Assembly: GCA_020853095.1 (NCBI GenBank)
Contig: JADYZN010000014.1
Span: 1-64,000 of the forward strand
DNA from: Phycisphaerales bacterium
GTDB lineage: Bacteria > Planctomycetota > Phycisphaerae > Tepidisphaerales > Tepidisphaeraceae
Length of the DNA: 64,000 nt
Direction: 5' to 3'
Made by a program: the position numbers and the translations under genes. Positions 1-8,936 of this stretch are shown here, one piece after another (the first letter of the stretch is position 1; each line of letters opens with the position of its first letter). The notes under the pieces are model-generated. The model searched no databases. It was not told the origin of the DNA and was given only the letters and a program-made list of their open reading frames with translations.

Positions 1-970
1 AGCGAAGTTCCTTGTCGGGTAAGTTCCGACGTGCATGAACGGCGTAACGACTTGGGCGCTGTCTCAACCGCAGACTCGGTGAAATTGAAGTGGCGGTGAA
101 GATACCGTCTCCCCGCAGCAAGACGGAAAGACCCCATGGACCTTTACTGTAGCCTGGTAGCGACGCCGGTTGTGGACTGCGTAGGATAGGTGGGAGGCTG
201 TGATGCTCTGGTTCTGGCCAGAGTGGAGCCAACGGTGAAATACCACCCTGTTTGCATTCGTCGTCTCACCCTGATTCCGTGAATCCGGACAGGGAACACT
301 GCTAGGTGGTCAGTTTGACTGGGGCGGTCTCCTCCAAAAGAGTAACGGAGGAGTGCAATGGCAGGCTCAGACCGGTTGGCAATCGGTCGTCGAGCGTAAA
401 GGTAGAAGCCTGCTTGACTGCGAGTGCTACAGCACGAGCAGAGCTGAAAGGCGGCCTTAGTGATCCTGTGGTAGCGTGTGGAAGCGCCATAGCTCAACGG
501 ATAAAAGGTACCCTGGGGATAACAGGCTGATCGCCTCCGAGCGTCCATAGCGGCGAGGCGGTTTGGCACCTCGATGTCGGCCCATCGCATCCTGGGGCTG
601 TAGGCGGTCCCAAGGGTTTGGCTGTTCGCCAATTAAAGCGGTACGCGAGCTGGGTTCAGACCGGCGTGAGCCAGGTCGGTCCCTATCTGCTGTGGGCGCA
701 GGAATCTTGACGGCACCTCTTCCATAGTACGAGAGGATTTGGAAGGACGGACCCCTGGTGTACCAGTTGTCGCGCTAGCGGCACGGCTGGGTAGCTATGT
801 CCGGAACGGATAAACGCTGAAAGCATCTAAGCGTGAAGCCTATGCCAAGACGAGGATTCCACGGGGCTTGTCCCCGAGAGACCCCGAGTAGACCACTCGG
901 TTGATAGGCCGGAGCTGTAAGGACAGAAATGTCTTCAGGTTACCGGTACTAACGGTCGATTGCTTGACCA
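1..970 (+). rRNA. rrl: 23S ribosomal RNA, 3' part (5' end outside window)
   Basis: This is the 3' third of a large-subunit rRNA. It contains the peptidyl-transferase region (GGGGATAACAGGCTGAT at about 515-531) and the sarcin-ricin loop (AGTACGAGAGGA at about 726-737). It closes with the conserved CCGGTACTAA segment and a CTTGACCA end near 970. Only the last 970 of roughly 2,900 nucleotides lie in the window, and the exact 3' end is estimated from the family pattern. Short open frames inside it are ignored. No tRNA is seen between it and the 5S gene. Confidence 0.97.
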
Positions 971-1112
971 CTTTTATCGATCATCGTTGGACGTGAGTCT
1001 TGAAACTGATTGTTCAGTCAGAGTCTCAGGTCAGGCGAAGTGGATAAAAGCGAATCCCGAAAAGTTGTTCGACGAAAGTCGCGGATGAACCTCGTTTTCA
1101 CTTGAAATTCAG

Positions 1113-1145
1113 CCCGGTCGGTCTTTACCGGCCGACCGGGTCTTT
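1113..1145 (+). other. Hairpin in the 23S-5S spacer
   Basis: A perfect 9-bp stem (CCCGGTCGG at 1113-1121 with CCGACCGGG at 1132-1140) with a 10-nt loop is followed by TCTTT, just before the 5S gene. It may be part of an rRNA processing stem. It also resembles a weak intrinsic terminator or attenuator, but the following T run is short. The rest of the 971-1112 spacer shows no gene. Confidence 0.5.
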
Positions 1146-1253
1146 GTCGGTGGCTATACCTGGAGGGTCACACCCGTTCCCATTCCGAACACGGTCGTTA
1201 AGCCTCCCGGGCCAATGATACTGCTTCAGCGGGAAAGTAGGTTACTGCCGGCA
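1145..1253 (+). rRNA. rrf: 5S ribosomal RNA
   Basis: A 5S-like sequence lies about 175 nt behind the 23S gene. The conserved CCGTTCCCATTCCGAACACGG block is at about 1172-1192. The GTAGGTTACTGCCGGCA 3' end can pair with TGTCGGTGG at the 5' end. Length is about 109 nt, near the usual 110-120. The ends are set by helix I pairing and may shift by a few bases. Confidence 0.93.
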
Positions 1254-1264
1254 TTTTAATACAA

Positions 1265-1299
1265 GACCCCGGTCCTCACGGATCGGGGTTCTTTTTTTT
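1265..1299 (+). terminator. Rho-independent terminator of the rRNA operon
   Basis: The stem ACCCCG (1266-1271) pairs with CGGGGT (1284-1289) and is followed by an eight-T run at 1292-1299, directly behind the 5S gene. It closes the rRNA transcript before the converging carbonic anhydrase gene. Confidence 0.85.
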
Positions 1300-1328
1300 A
1301 CGCTTTCCCACGGATTATTATTTTTGAT

Positions 1329-1898
1329 TTATTTCGTCGTTTCGTATCCGTCGCGGATCAGGTTCAGTTTTCCCGTTTCAGGGTTGATGACCAGGCCGTG
1401 AATCGGGATGCCCGGCCGCATCAACGGGTGGTTTCGGATCAGTTTCACGCTGCCGCGAACCCCTTCCTCCACTTTCTCAAACCCGGTCAGCCATCGTTCC
1501 AGATCAATGCCGGCGTTGTTCAGGGTGTCGATGACATCCTGTGAAACGCCCGATTGGACGGCCTGGTCCAGCAGGGCCTTGCAATGAAAATTGATCATGC
1601 CGCAGTCGTGATGGCCGACGACCGCGATTTCCTGGACGTGAAGCTGATGCACCGCGATCAGGATGCTGCGCATCACCGACCCGAACGGATGGGTGATCAC
1701 TGCGCCGGCCACCTTGATCATCTTCACGTCGCCGTTGCGCAGATTCATCGCCCGCGGCAATAATTCCACCAGCCGCGTGTCCATGCAGGTGATGACCAGC
1801 AGTTTTTTATTGGGGAACTGGTCGGTGCGATACGATTCGTATTCACGATTTTGGACAAACCGGACGTTGTGATCGAGTATTTCGGAGATCAGCGACAT
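1329..1898 (-). CDS. Beta-class carbonic anhydrase
   Basis: It probably interconverts CO2 and bicarbonate with a zinc ion in the cytoplasm. The zinc-site motifs of the beta class are present: ITCMDTRL near the N-terminus (Cys plus the Asp-Arg dyad) and VVGHHDCGM in the middle (His and Cys ligands). I chose the ATG at 1898 (about 189 aa). A TTG at 1940 would add 14 residues and overlap the upstream SDR gene, with no usable Shine-Dalgarno spacing. The bicarbonate could feed acetyl-CoA carboxylase, whose accB and accC genes lie in this window, but that link is inference. The family is clear; substrate kinetics cannot be seen. Confidence 0.88.
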   Translation of the reverse strand: MSLISEILDHNVRFVQNREYESYRTDQFPNKKLLVITCMDTRLVELLPRAMNLRNGDVKMIKVAGAVITHPFGSVMRSILIAVHQLHVQEIAVVGHHDCGMINFHCKALLDQAVQSGVSQDVIDTLNNAGIDLERWLTGFEKVEEGVRGSVKLIRNHPLMRPGIPIHGLVINPETGKLNLIRDGYETTK

Positions 1899-1929
1899 GC
1901 CCGCATGTTGACCACGCGGCCAATCCGGG

Positions 1930-2766
1930 TCAAGGGACAATCCTTTGTTCGTTCGCCCTGCCCATTGCCCGGCGGTGTTTTGACATGACCCAGTCGGTCA
2001 GGCGGGGCATCAAAATTCCCATACCCACCAGAATTCGCGCCACTCGCAGCGGCCAGATTTCCGGCTTGGGGTGTTGGATTCCACGGAGGATGGCCCGCGC
2101 CACGGTGTCGGCCGACTGGTGTCTTTCGACCGCGCTGCGGGGCGGGATGGTGGCTCCGGATAATTTTTCGGCGGTGGTGAAAAAATCAGTGTCCGTGCCG
2201 ATCGGATGAACGCTGGTGACGGCGATGTTCATCGACCGAAGCTCCACACGCAACGATTCGGCCAGGCTCAGTTGAGCGGCCTTGGTGGCGCTGTACGCGC
2301 CAAACCAGGGCAATCCGCGCCGTCCGGCGGCCGACGAGACGATCACGATCTGGCCGCGATAACCATCGCGAAGGTCTTGCCTGCCCATGATCGGCACGGC
2401 CGGCCGGATGCAATCGATTGTCCCGAACAGATTGGTCTGGAAGATCGCCTCATATTCCTGCCGGCTCATTTGTGCAGCGGGACGGGGCAGGCCGTAACCG
2501 GCATTGCAGATCAGTGTGTCGAGTCGGCCAAAATGGTCGGCCGCGAGCTGAATGAGCCGTTCACATTGATCGGCCCGGCTGACATCGGTGGGAATGACCA
2601 GGTGTCGGCCGCCGAGTTGCGCGTTGAGCTGGTTCAGCCGGTCCTCCCGCCGGGCCGCCAACGCCAGTTTCGCACCGGCGGCTGAGAGTTGTTCGGCCAG
2701 TGCCTTGCCGATGCCGGCGCTGGCGCCGGTGATGACAATCACCATTTCCCGTATGTCGCGTTTCAT
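1930..2766 (-). CDS. Short-chain dehydrogenase/reductase (SDR)
   Basis: This is a classical SDR of 278 aa. The Rossmann cofactor motif TGASAGIG lies near the N-terminus and CNAGYG follows at about residue 90. The catalytic Ser (IVSSAAGRRG) and YSATK (Tyr and Lys) are in the usual order. The C-terminal extension of about 40 residues, with a hydrophobic patch (LVGMGILMP), is longer than in minimal SDRs and resembles membrane-associated members. The start is an ATG at 2766. It stands upstream of the carbonic anhydrase gene and diverges from the phosphodiesterase gene across 74 bp. The substrate cannot be told. Confidence 0.88.
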   Translation of the reverse strand: MKRDIREMVIVITGASAGIGKALAEQLSAAGAKLALAARREDRLNQLNAQLGGRHLVIPTDVSRADQCERLIQLAADHFGRLDTLICNAGYGLPRPAAQMSRQEYEAIFQTNLFGTIDCIRPAVPIMGRQDLRDGYRGQIVIVSSAAGRRGLPWFGAYSATKAAQLSLAESLRVELRSMNIAVTSVHPIGTDTDFFTTAEKLSGATIPPRSAVERHQSADTVARAILRGIQHPKPEIWPLRVARILVGMGILMPRLTDWVMSKHRRAMGRANEQRIVP

Positions 2767-2840
2767 GGCGTCGATTGTACTCCGATGGAGGATGCGAGGC
2801 AGCTTGCCCGGTGGGGCGGACGGGGGTACAAGGTTGGGCC

Positions 2841-3815
2841 ATGCGACGATTTCTTCTGGTTTTTATCGTGGCGTTGGGGGGATGTACCGGGCGTAAAGCG
2901 CCTGCACAGACCACCCGGCCGGTGGATGAGATTCGCCAGGTGGTGGTGATTTCGGTCGATGGGATGCGGCCGGACGTGATGCTGCGGGCCGATGCGCCGA
3001 ACCTGCGCAGCCTGATGAACCGCGGATCGTTCACCTTCTGGGCCTGGACGACCGAGGTTTCCATCACGCTGCCTTCGCACACCAGCATGTTGACCGGCTG
3101 CATTCCCGAACACCACGGCATCCTGTTCAACGATGATGGCCCGCAACCGCAGGTCTATCCCAAAGTGCCCACGCTTTTTGAGCTGGCCCATCGGTCGGGA
3201 TACTCCACGGCACTGTGCGCCAGCAAATCCAAATTCGCCGCGCTGGCCCGGCCGGGAAGCGTCGATTGGCTGGTGTTGCCGCCGAAAGGCTCGATGTATC
3301 CCGATCGTTACGTGGCCGAACAGGCGGCGAAAATCATTGTCGATCACGCACCGCAAGTGTTGTTCGTTCACCTGGGGGGCGTCGATTCGGCCGGCCATCA
3401 CATCGGGTGGGGAACGCCCCAGCAGCTTGCGGCGATGCACGAGGCGGATGCATCCATCGGCATTGTTCTCGACGCCCTGAAAAAACAAGGTCTGCTGGAT
3501 TCAACGTTCATCCTCGTCAGCGCCGACCATGGCGGTTCGGGACGTACGCACGGCCGGGATGACTGGCGCTCGCGGTTCATCCCATGGATCACCGCGGGGC
3601 CGGGCATCAAGGCCGGTTATGATCTGACCCTGGATCGTGAATTGAAGGTTCACACCGAAGACACGTTTGCCACCGTCTGCTGGTTGATGAACATCGCCGT
3701 GCCCGGTGCCATCGACGGCCATCCCGTTCGACAGATCGTTGATGAAAGGTCATCACCCTCCGGCCAGTCATCCTCACAGGCGCCGCCCTCGATCCCGTCG
3801 GCCCATGGTTCTTAA
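2841..3815 (+). CDS. Alkaline phosphatase superfamily phosphodiesterase, lipoprotein
   Basis: It resembles type I phosphodiesterases/nucleotide pyrophosphatases, which hydrolyse phosphodiester or pyrophosphate bonds with two metal ions. VSVDGMRPD gives the first metal Asp, and PSHTSMLTG carries the nucleophilic Thr. DSAGHHIGW and SADHGGSGRTHG supply the remaining Asp and His ligands. The start is set at the ATG at 2841, because MRRFLLVFIVALGGC is a lipoprotein signal with a lipobox Cys and AAGG lies upstream. The 324-aa product should be anchored in the cell envelope. The C-terminal tail is rich in Ser and Pro. Substrate unknown. Confidence 0.85.
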   Translation: MRRFLLVFIVALGGCTGRKAPAQTTRPVDEIRQVVVISVDGMRPDVMLRADAPNLRSLMNRGSFTFWAWTTEVSITLPSHTSMLTGCIPEHHGILFNDDGPQPQVYPKVPTLFELAHRSGYSTALCASKSKFAALARPGSVDWLVLPPKGSMYPDRYVAEQAAKIIVDHAPQVLFVHLGGVDSAGHHIGWGTPQQLAAMHEADASIGIVLDALKKQGLLDSTFILVSADHGGSGRTHGRDDWRSRFIPWITAGPGIKAGYDLTLDRELKVHTEDTFATVCWLMNIAVPGAIDGHPVRQIVDERSSPSGQSSSQAPPSIPSAHGS

Positions 3816-3840
3816 TCGTCTTCAACGGTAGCTTTCACCC

Positions 3841-4230
3841 ATGCCCATTCTCGGCCACGGCATCGACATTGTTGAAACCTCCCGCGTTCGCCGGATGCAC
3901 GATGAGCATGGCCAGCGATTCCTGGACCGCTGTTTCACCGTGCTGGAACAGCGATATTGCGCCGCCAGCCACAAACGCTATTACGAACATCTGGCCGGCC
4001 GATTCGCCGCCAAGGAGGCGGTGTTGAAGGTCCTGGGAACCGGTTGGCGCGGCGGCATCGCCTGGACGGACATCGAGATCGCTCCCGAACCCTCCGGCCA
4101 GCCGCGCATCCGCCTGTCGGGCGAATGCGCCCGCATCGCTTCGGCGATGGGCATCGTCCACTGGCATCTGTCCATCTCCCACATCGAAACCCACGCCACC
4201 GCCAGCGCCATCGGATTGCGGGGGGAGTGA
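3841..4230 (+). CDS. acpS: Holo-[acyl-carrier-protein] synthase
   Basis: It transfers 4'-phosphopantetheine from CoA to the serine of acyl carrier protein; the acpP gene is at 28529-28768. The 129-aa length fits the family. GIDIVETSRV contains the magnesium-binding Asp near residue 8, and RFAAKEAVLKVLGTG contains the second motif with Glu and Lys. The C-terminal HLSISH strand is typical. It begins 25 bp after the phosphodiesterase stop and precedes mutS on the same strand. Confidence 0.93.
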   Translation: MPILGHGIDIVETSRVRRMHDEHGQRFLDRCFTVLEQRYCAASHKRYYEHLAGRFAAKEAVLKVLGTGWRGGIAWTDIEIAPEPSGQPRIRLSGECARIASAMGIVHWHLSISHIETHATASAIGLRGE

Positions 4231-4333
4231 TCCGAGGCTGGGATTTGCCGCCGTTGCGGGACGGCGTCGATGGTCAGAGTCGTTGAACGCTTGCCCCATT
4301 TCCGCCCATCCTCTACCTTTGCCTTATTCACCC

Positions 4334-6979
4334 ATGGCACAGGCCGGATCATCTTCCCAATCTCAGTCGCTGTCGCCGGCGATGCGTCAATATCAGCAGT
4401 TCAAGGCGCAATATCCGGGATACGTTCTGTTTTTTCGAATGGGGGATTTTTACGAGATGTTCTGGGAGGATGCCCGGATCGCGGCGCGGGCGCTGGGGGT
4501 GGCGCTGACCTCGCGCAGCAGGGGCGGGGTGGATGCGGAAGATGCCATTCCCATGGCGGGGGTGCCGTTTCACGCGGTGGAGGGTTATCTGCGGAAAATG
4601 ATCGCCGCGGGTCACAAAGTCGCCCTGTGCGAGCAGATGGAAGACGCCGCCCTGGCCAAGGGTCTGGTGAAACGTGAAGTCGTTCGGCTGATGACCCCCG
4701 GCACGTTGACCGATGAACCGCTGCTGGATGGCCGGGCCGACAATTATCTGGCGGCCGTCGCCTTCGCGCTGACCAAATCCGCCGGCTATCAGGCGGGGTT
4801 GGTCTGGGTGGAACTCTCCACCGGTTCGTGCATCGCCATGAACGGCGGCGAAGGGGATGTTCTCGATGAATTGTCCCGCCTGCGACCGGCCGAAATCCTG
4901 GTCCCCGAACTGCCCAGCGGCCAACCCCATGCCATCGGCGCCTCCATCCAGTCGCTTGGCCTTCATGCCATCACCGCCCGGCCGGGGTGGCAGTTCACCT
5001 TCAATCACGCACGGGAGCAGTTTCAGCGGCAATGGGGGACATCCACCGCCGGCGGTTTTGGGTTTGCCGATCAGGACCCGGCCGTGCTGGCCACCGGCGC
5101 GATCCTGGCGTATCTCCAGGAGACGCAGAAAACCGGCCTGTCGCACCTGCGCGCCCTTCGCCGTCACGAGCCGGCCGACCATCTCAACATCGACCCGGCG
5201 AGCTGGCGCAGTCTCGAAATCGACCGCACCGTTCGCAGCGGCACCACCGAAGGGTCGCTCCTGTCCGCCATCGACCGCACCCGCACCGCCATGGGCGCGC
5301 GGATGCTTCGCCAGTGGTTGCGATTCCCATTGCGAGATGTCGAACACATCCTGGCCCGGCAATCCGCCATCGCCGCGTTGCTCGAAGAGGCGGCCGCGCT
5401 CCAGCGGATCATCGGCCAGCTCGAAAAAGTCTGCGACATCGAGCGGATCGTCGCGCGCATCGCCGTCGGGCGTTGCGGCCCGCGCGACCTGTCGGCGCTG
5501 GGCAAATGTCTGGCCGCCTTGCCCAAACTTCTGGACATCCTGCAAGATCTGCCCCACAGCGCCGACATCGCGCCGGAACTGCTCCGGCTGCGCGATTTTT
5601 GTGGAACGCAGGCGAAATACCTTCAAGATGCCATTCAAGCCGATCCCGCGCCCCATCTGCGCGAAGGTGGGGTCATCGCCGACCGGTTTGACGCCGAACT
5701 GGACCGGTTGCGTTCCATGACCACCAACAGCCGCCAGTGGCTCGCCCAATACCAGGGGGAACTGTCCGCCGAAAGCTCGATTCCATCCTTGAAGGTGGGT
5801 TTCAACAAGGTCTTCGGCTATTACATTGAAGTCACCGACACCCACCGCGACAAAGTCCCACCGCATTGGACCCGCAAGCAGACGATCAAAAACGCCGAGC
5901 GGTACATCACCGAAAAACTCAAAACGTTTGAAGAAGAAGCCCTGGGCGCGCAGGATAAATCCATCGCCCTCGAACAACTTCTGTTTGAGCGCATCCGGCA
6001 GGAATTGCTGCCGCACCTGGCCTCGTTTCAGGAATTGGCCGATGGGTTGGCGCGGCTGGATGTATTGACTTCCATGGCGGATTTGGCTCGCGACCGGCGA
6101 TATTGCCGCCCGCAAATCGTCCCCGAACGGCTGCTCCAGATCGTCGATGGCCGCCATCCCGTGCTGGATCAGCAGCTTGGCGGCGAATTTGTCTCCAACG
6201 ATACGAACTTCGGTTCCGATGATTCGCTGCTGTTGATCACCGGCCCGAACATGGCCGGCAAAAGCACCTACATCCGCCAGACCGCGCTGATCGTTCTGCT
6301 GGCGCAGATCGGCTCCTTTGTCCCGGCCAAGAGCGTCACGATGGGGCTTGTTGACCGGCTTTTCACCCGCATCGGCGCCAGCGATGAGCTGCACAGCGGC
6401 CAGTCCACCTTCATGGTCGAAATGACCGAAACGGCCAATCTGCTCAACAACGCCACCGACCGGAGCCTGGTCATCCTCGACGAGATCGGCCGTGGAACCA
6501 GCACGCTGGACGGCCTGAGCCTTGCCTGGGCCATCGCCGAACACATCGCCTCCACCGTGCGCTGTCGAACCCTCTTCGCCACCCACTATCATGAACTGAC
6601 CGACCTGTCCGACCGATTCAAAGGCGTGCGCAATCTCAACGTGGCGGTGCGCGAATGGGAGGATCAGGTCATCTTCCTGCATCGGATCGTCGAAGGGGGG
6701 ACCGACCGCAGCTATGGCATCCACGTTGCGCGGTTGGCGGGCGTGCCCAAGGCGGTTCTGGATCGGGCCAGGCAGTTGCTGGGCGAACTGGCCGTCCAGC
6801 ACGTCGGCCGGCCGCGCGTTCGATCCAAGGCACAAAAGCCGGCCGAGATCGATCAACTCCAGCTCTTTGAAGACCCCGCCCATGCCATCGCCAAAGAACT
6901 GGCATCGCTGGACATCCAGCAACTGTCCCCCATCGCGGCCTTTGACCTGATTCGTCAATGGCGTGACAAGCTGACGTAG
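4334..6979 (+). CDS. mutS: DNA mismatch repair protein MutS
   Basis: It recognises mismatches and small loops and starts repair with MutL. The N-terminal mismatch-binding motif is present (GDFYEMF, with the Phe-x-Glu wedge), followed by connector, lever and clamp regions. The C-terminal ATPase has Walker A GPNMAGKST and Walker B VILDEIGRGTSTLDG. The ATG at 4334 gives 881 aa, close to the usual 850-880. The frame is open further upstream to 4283, but that stretch does not resemble MutS. A TATAAT-like hexamer follows the stop. Confidence 0.97.
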   Translation: MAQAGSSSQSQSLSPAMRQYQQFKAQYPGYVLFFRMGDFYEMFWEDARIAARALGVALTSRSRGGVDAEDAIPMAGVPFHAVEGYLRKMIAAGHKVALCEQMEDAALAKGLVKREVVRLMTPGTLTDEPLLDGRADNYLAAVAFALTKSAGYQAGLVWVELSTGSCIAMNGGEGDVLDELSRLRPAEILVPELPSGQPHAIGASIQSLGLHAITARPGWQFTFNHAREQFQRQWGTSTAGGFGFADQDPAVLATGAILAYLQETQKTGLSHLRALRRHEPADHLNIDPASWRSLEIDRTVRSGTTEGSLLSAIDRTRTAMGARMLRQWLRFPLRDVEHILARQSAIAALLEEAAALQRIIGQLEKVCDIERIVARIAVGRCGPRDLSALGKCLAALPKLLDILQDLPHSADIAPELLRLRDFCGTQAKYLQDAIQADPAPHLREGGVIADRFDAELDRLRSMTTNSRQWLAQYQGELSAESSIPSLKVGFNKVFGYYIEVTDTHRDKVPPHWTRKQTIKNAERYITEKLKTFEEEALGAQDKSIALEQLLFERIRQELLPHLASFQELADGLARLDVLTSMADLARDRRYCRPQIVPERLLQIVDGRHPVLDQQLGGEFVSNDTNFGSDDSLLLITGPNMAGKSTYIRQTALIVLLAQIGSFVPAKSVTMGLVDRLFTRIGASDELHSGQSTFMVEMTETANLLNNATDRSLVILDEIGRGTSTLDGLSLAWAIAEHIASTVRCRTLFATHYHELTDLSDRFKGVRNLNVAVREWEDQVIFLHRIVEGGTDRSYGIHVARLAGVPKAVLDRARQLLGELAVQHVGRPRVRSKAQKPAEIDQLQLFEDPAHAIAKELASLDIQQLSPIAAFDLIRQWRDKLT

Positions 6980-7000
6980 GCGTATAATTCATCCCGTTCG

Positions 7001-7396
7001 ATGGAGTCGCAGAGCAACCATCTTCATCCGCTACCAGGGCTGGCGTGGACGGCGGGCATTGTGCTTGGATTGCTGGCGGCCGCCCTGTTTGTGGTGACCG
7101 ATGATCATGCGGTGGGGCGGTTGCGCCGGCTGTGGCGGGAACTGGGCAAAGGCATTCCACCCGGCCGATGGAGCCAGGCGATCCTCGGCAGCACGATGCG
7201 GGCCGTCGCGACCGCGTGGGGGCCGCCGCCGATCACCTCCGCGCCGCATGGGCATGCAACCGGCACGCACGAACCGGCATATTTCGCCGCCGACACCTGG
7301 TATTATCCGATTCATCCCGCCAGAAGACTTGGAATGGCGATTCACTTTTCGCGCGGCATCGTCCGGCGGGTGCGGATCATTCGATCGCCTCGATAG
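7001..7396 (+). CDS. Hypothetical single-span membrane protein
   Basis: I do not recognise this 131-aa protein. One hydrophobic segment (about residues 14-34) follows a short polar N-terminus. The rest is a basic domain with the aromatic stretch ADTWYYPIHPARRLGMAIHF. A TATAAT hexamer at 6983-6988 suggests a start site only a few bases before the ATG, but no convincing -35 box is present. The 3' end overlaps the converging flippase gene by 20 bp. The composition looks coding, but the call rests on position and the membrane segment only. Confidence 0.55.
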   Translation: MESQSNHLHPLPGLAWTAGIVLGLLAAALFVVTDDHAVGRLRRLWRELGKGIPPGRWSQAILGSTMRAVATAWGPPPITSAPHGHATGTHEPAYFAADTWYYPIHPARRLGMAIHFSRGIVRRVRIIRSPR

Positions 7397-8699
7397 GGGA
7401 ACTCAGCACAATCCGATTCGACTGGCCGATGGACCGCAACACGTACCAAGGCATCCAGATCGCGCATCGACCGACCACCGCCAGCACGGTTCCATACACG
7501 ATGCCGGCCAGGCCCAGGTTAAAAGCGTAAACAAACAGGAAACTCAGGATCACGTTGGCCGCGCCCCCGATCAACACGGCGGCCGTGAAGGCTTTGACCT
7601 TTCCCATGCCCAGCAGAATCGACCGGCCCACCGCGCTGGAACCGCCAATGACCGTGTGAATCAACACCAACGGCAAAATCGCCACCGTTTCCGGCATGGG
7701 ATTGCCCAGCCATCGCTCCAGCAATCGCGGGCCGATCAGCCAGACCGCGACCGCGGCCATCAACAACAGGAGCGTGCTGATGAAAGTGCCGCGCAGGTAA
7801 TATCGTCTCACGGTCGCCGAATCGCCCGCCGCGTGGGCCAGCGCGGCTTTGGGCAACAGCACCGCCGCCAAACCACCCACCAGCACCAGCAAACCGGCGT
7901 CGATCTGCACCGCCGGCGCATAGGCCGCCACCACCTGCGGGCCGAGCAGGCGGTTGATCAGAATGTAATCGGTGGGGGCATACAGATAATCGGCCAGTTG
8001 CGCCAGCACGACCATCACTCCAAACGCCAACAACGTCCGAACCGTTTTCCAATCCCCCCCGATGCGCGATGAGGTGCGCGTCAATCGACTGGCGAAAAAC
8101 CAGCGGGCTGCCAGCAGCAACAATCCCGCGCCGGCATAGATCGCCGCCACCTGGTCGATTTGAGCGGCGTGCCAATACACCGCCCATCCCACGCCAATCG
8201 CCCAGAAAGCTTCGGCCGATGCCAGCAGGATGTTGTCCAGGGCGATGCGGTGTCGAACCTGCAGGACGGCGGATGCCGGGTCGCCGCACAGTCGAAACAG
8301 GATGCCCAGGCCCATCCAGAAGGTCGTCAGCGGGGCGATTTTCAGATAATTGTCCGGAACGGAATGAAGCGAATCGAACGCCCATGCATAGGCGCCTAGC
8401 ATCAACAACCCCGCGCCCGCGCCCAACAAGACCAGCCGCAATCCACTGGAGAGGATGGCCCGATGAGAGTCATGGTCGCGCTTCGCCAGCAGGTGAATCA
8501 TGGCCGGCGAGAGGCCCAGCATGGTGTAACTCATCAGTCCGATCGTGCCGCGGATGAGGGCCAGCAGTCCAAAGGCGTATTCGCCCAGCTCGCGAAATAC
8601 AATGGCCGTCACCGCCGCCCAGCTCGCGATGCGCGTGGCCGATACGACATAAGCGCTGATCAGGTCGCGGCGGAGTGTGCTGGGGGCGGGTTCGCTCAT
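7377..8699 (-). CDS. Oligosaccharide flippase family membrane protein (Wzx-like)
   Basis: This 440-aa polytopic membrane protein has about 12 hydrophobic segments and resembles Wzx/polysaccharide biosynthesis flippases of the MOP superfamily, which move lipid-linked sugars across the inner membrane. The N-terminus (DLISAYVVSATRIASWAAVTA) is typical. It is last in a minus-strand set of GT87-type glycosyltransferase, small membrane protein and flippase, with gaps of only 13 and 11 bp. That supports a role in surface-glycan assembly. The ATG is at 8699. Substrate unknown. Confidence 0.82.
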   Translation of the reverse strand: MSEPAPSTLRRDLISAYVVSATRIASWAAVTAIVFRELGEYAFGLLALIRGTIGLMSYTMLGLSPAMIHLLAKRDHDSHRAILSSGLRLVLLGAGAGLLMLGAYAWAFDSLHSVPDNYLKIAPLTTFWMGLGILFRLCGDPASAVLQVRHRIALDNILLASAEAFWAIGVGWAVYWHAAQIDQVAAIYAGAGLLLLAARWFFASRLTRTSSRIGGDWKTVRTLLAFGVMVVLAQLADYLYAPTDYILINRLLGPQVVAAYAPAVQIDAGLLVLVGGLAAVLLPKAALAHAAGDSATVRRYYLRGTFISTLLLLMAAVAVWLIGPRLLERWLGNPMPETVAILPLVLIHTVIGGSSAVGRSILLGMGKVKAFTAAVLIGGAANVILSFLFVYAFNLGLAGIVYGTVLAVVGRCAIWMPWYVLRSIGQSNRIVLSSPIEAIE

Positions 8700-8710
8700 G
8701 CCGGTCGCCC

Positions 8711-8923
8711 CTACATTGACGGGGCGGTGGCCGTCGTGGGAGATGGGTTGTGTTCCTGCTGGCGACGAAGCCGTTCTTCGCGAAGGCGATCAACCAGTGG
8801 ACGAGTGGTCGGTTGAGTGGAAGCGGGAGCGGGAGGATTGTGCAACTGGTGATACAACCCCCAGCCGAGCAGCACGGCGAACAACGACAAGGCAAACCAG
8901 AGCACCAAGTATGGGCGATCCAT
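8711..8923 (-). CDS. Small membrane protein between glycan genes
   Basis: This 70-aa protein has one N-terminal transmembrane helix (YLVLWFALSLFAVLLGWGL) and a charged, Pro/Thr-rich cytoplasmic or periplasmic tail. I know of no family for it. It is tightly spaced between the GT87-like gene and the flippase gene, so it is probably co-expressed and may be an accessory subunit. The ATG at 8923 is preferred over the TTG at 8935, which would put three residues before it. Neither start has a strong Shine-Dalgarno. Confidence 0.6.
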   Translation of the reverse strand: MDRPYLVLWFALSLFAVLLGWGLYHQLHNPPAPASTQPTTRPLVDRLREERLRRQQEHNPSPTTATAPSM

Positions 8924-8936
8924 GAAAATGTCCAAA

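Noticed and set aside
64-632. Several open frames on both strands at the start of the window
   Set aside because: They lie wholly inside conserved 23S rRNA.
4349-6958. 869-codon open frame on the minus strand
   Set aside because: It is exactly opposite mutS, Gly/Gln/Asp-rich with no family likeness; a shadow caused by high GC in third positions.
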